Positions 61,853 through 64,000 of a stretch of DNA of 64,000 nucleotides are shown here, piece by piece; position 1 is the stretch's first letter, and the number at the start of each line of letters is the position of its first letter. The position numbers and the translations under genes are program-made. The notes under the pieces are model-generated. The model made no database searches and had not been told where the DNA came from. It was given only the letters and a program-made list of their open reading frames with translations. This DNA comes from Rhynchopus sp. YZ270_cl-10 (lineage: Eukaryota > Euglenozoa > Diplonemea > Diplonemida > Diplonemidae). The DNA lies in NCBI GenBank assembly GCA_964035575.1, contig OZ037839.1:496001-560000 (forward strand), given 5' to 3'.

Positions 61853-61990
61853 GATCCGTAAATAGACCGGCAACGACCAGACACGTAATTAGTGTGTATA
61901 GCCGGTCTTTAGCCGGTCTTTAGGGTCCGTAAAAAGACCGGCTCTTAAGGATTACCGGCTATAAGGGCCGGTCCTACCCACCCTCGAAAA
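61853..61990. repeat. GACCGGC-motif cluster
   Basis: 'agaccggc' or its complement 'gccggtct' occurs about eight times in mixed orientation within 140 bases, giving several short hairpins ('gccggtctttagccggtctt'). Confidence 0.7.
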
Positions 61991-62159
61991 AGACCGGCAG
62001 ACCGGGTGTACAATTGTACACACAAAAAATACCCGATTTTTTGGAAAAAACCAAAGGGGGGACCCTTTGGTCGTCGAAATTCCCCAGCCAAAATTGGTCG
62101 CAAAATCGGCCGATTTTTCAAAAATCTCAAAAAAAAAAAAATCCCAAAAATTTTTTTTC

Positions 62160-62960
62160 ACAAGTGTTTTTGAGGCCTGTTCACTACACCCTAGGCACCC
62201 TCCTGGGACCAAAAAGTCAAAAAAAGCAAGAATTGAGCTGTTTTGAGCATCTAGAGTTTATTCCCCAGCCATTTTCTGCACCACCAGTGCACTTTGTATG
62301 GGCCAGCGCCTTGTCAAAAAATCGAAAAATCTCAAAAAAAAATTTTTTTTTTTCGGGAAAATTTCGACCCCTGAGTTGGGTTTTTGGGCACCAAAAAGTG
62401 CAAAAAAACGCAAAAATCGGGTGTTTTGACGATCTGGGGGTAAACCATATGCATTATGCACCTTATGCATTACTACAGGGCCCACAATTTCGGCTTTTCC
62501 TTAGCAAATTCCGCCACAATTTTTTTTTTTTTTCGATTTTGGCAAAGGCAAATCTCAGGCAAAAAGAAATCACCCCGATAATGGGTCCTTGGGTGTCCAA
62601 AGATGCCAAAAACACAAAAAAAATTGATGTTTTGACCATCGGTGGGCACCTAAAACGCACTTTTCTGCCCAAAAAATGAATATCGATTTTTCTTAGCGTT
62701 CTTATAGCCGTGATTTTTCAGTTTTTTTTCGCAAAGGTGAAAAAAAAATTCACCCAAAATAGTGGGTCCTTGGGAGACCAAAAACGCAAAAAAACGCAAC
62801 ATTTTGGTGTTTTGACCCTTCAGAAGCACCCAAAACGCACTTTTGTGTACCAAAACACGCATATTTCACATTTCCTTAGCAATTCCTTTCACAAGTACAA
62901 GGCGATTTTTGACCAGACAAAAAAATTTTTATTGCCCAAAAACGGGCGTGGTAGGCACCC
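62160..62960. repeat. Inverted copy of the ~180-bp unit array at 1830-2560
   Basis: Reverse complement of the left array, with the same unit order and the same 'gggtccttgggtgtccaaag' phrases. No coding content. Confidence 0.75.
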
Positions 62961-63149
62961 GAAGTCATAAAATGGCCCAAAGAATCCAAAAAACCTCAGA
63001 AATACATGTTCGTGAATAAACATTTGCAAGTCAAAATTCAACCACAATACGGTCATTTTGTGCATACCCTGTAGCTGTAGTGGCTAGAGAACACGCATGC
63101 AGACCTGTTCCTTGCAATTTCCAGTGTTGTGTTTATCAATGCATGCATC

Positions 63150-63370
63150 CAGAGGACCTCTGGTTTGCGGAATCGTAGGCACTCCTGAGCAAAAATGAAA
63201 TCGGTTTTTGACCCAAAATCGGGGTGTGTGGGCCCTAATTTGCTCCAAATTTGGCCGAAAATTGGGATTTTTCTGAAAATTTCATTGTGCTCAGCAAAAA
63301 TCCTTGCTTTTTTGAAGAATTTTCCAAAAAATATGCTATACCCCCTATGACTGGACCCAACTCCCCTCAC
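63150..63370. repeat. ~200-bp dispersed repeat, copy 2
   Basis: Matches 13540-13740 in the same orientation. Confidence 0.8.
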
Positions 63371-63437
63371 CCTTTTTTTTTTTCACCCAAAAGGGCCGGA
63401 AATTTTACACACGAATACACAAACTTACGGACCCCCC

Positions 63438-63712
63438 GGTGGCGGAGCACAAAAGAGGTAAAATGAAAAACATATCGGGTGGGGTCTCTGATCTAATCTG
63501 TGCGACGAATATATTTCCCCTAACACGCCATGTTTGGCCAGGGCCTCTCCAGCGCGTCAGTTGCAAAAGAAATTGTTATTTATCTTGTTCGCGTGCTGAA
63601 ATACGGGGGGGAGGTGGAGCAAAGGGGGAAGGGGAAAACGGTAAGACTCATGGTAACCGAAGAAAACACGTCTTTCATTTCCAGACGTATTGCATACTCG
63701 TACAAAAGAAAA
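63438..63712. repeat. Repeat blocks shared with 1147-1279 and 803-902
   Basis: 63438-63569 matches 1147-1279 and 63598-63712 matches 803-902, ending in 'gcatactcgtacaaaag'. The order of the two blocks is swapped relative to the left edge of the window. Confidence 0.8.
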
Positions 63713-63758
63713 TTCGAAAACTCGAAAATTGTATTAACCCTTTATGACGAAGTGGTGA

Positions 63759-64000
63759 GAGGGTCACAGTCACAGCAGACAATCCCGAGGGACACTCATC
63801 CACGAACGCTATTGCGATTGCTCATCCCCCCTACTCGCTTCGGGGTACAGATGTCTTGTCAAAATGCCACCCGAGGACCGAAACACAACCACACGCGAAC
63901 ACGGCGATATCGCAAACGACACACTTGAGACATCCGGGATTATACGCACACAGGACATGGTCGCCACATCGTACTGGCGCAGCTGCTCCGCAGCAACCTT
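63759..64000 (+). CDS. Partial plus-strand ORF running off the right edge
   Basis: Open from 63759 with an ATG at 63864 (MPPEDRNTTTREHGDIANDT, then ETSGIIRTQDMVATSYWRSC). It is the only plus-strand frame with protein-like composition in the window and starts just after a repeat block, so it may belong to a mobile element. Too short to classify; chance is possible. Confidence 0.3.

Overview
This window looks like nuclear DNA of a flagellated protist in the Euglenozoa, most likely a diplonemid-type lineage; this is inferred, no marker gene settles it. Four observations support it. (1) Every convincing long gene lies on the minus strand, about a dozen in a row, as in a polycistronic array. (2) Several starts have an AG dinucleotide after a pyrimidine- or A-rich tract 10-25 bases upstream, as expected for spliced-leader acceptors. 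(3) A purine-salvage enzyme carries CBS domains and, once an intron is removed, ends in Ala-Lys-Met, a peroxisome/glycosome signal. (4) One protein has the 'HD..VDWLVERYSGRKEAL' type motif common in kinetoplastid proteins. Unlike kinetoplastids, at least two and probably more genes have ordinary GT-AG introns with GTATG donors.

Layout. 1-4990: left-edge zinc-finger ORF, probably from a LINE-like element, then dispersed and tandem repeats. 4993-9770: two large membrane-anchored surface proteins. 9770-14430: repeats, including a 7/10/9-bp microsatellite. 14430-21095: kaptin homologue, a RanBP2-zinc-finger/CAP protein, and a SHIPPO-repeat (axonemal) protein. 22113-28960: a ubiquitin-like/LRR gene split by two insertions, one holding 30 copies of a 133-bp satellite with a tRNA-like core. 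29-36.6 kb: transposon, tandem repeats, AAGTG arrays and a 3' exon of an unknown gene. 36602-38650: second UBL-LRR gene with a near-identical 25-aa repeat array. 39-43 kb: a foldback element and a MITE. 43391-49729: multi-pass lipase-like protein and an IQ/Sfi1-like protein. 49.87-51.3 kb: exons of an intron-containing gene. 52176-53898: IMPDH/GMP reductase family enzyme with one intron. 54280-55896: third UBL-LRR gene. 57067-59132: armadillo-type protein with one intron. 59401-61521: membrane adenylate cyclase. 61.7-64 kb: repeats shared with the left end, and a plus-strand ORF running off the edge.

Functionally the genes are a housekeeping and signalling mix (purine salvage, cyclic nucleotide signalling, nutrient-sensing scaffold, flagellar structure, surface proteins) with no operon-like pathway logic. 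The most unusual content is the UBL-LRR family and the mobile and satellite DNA that interrupts it.
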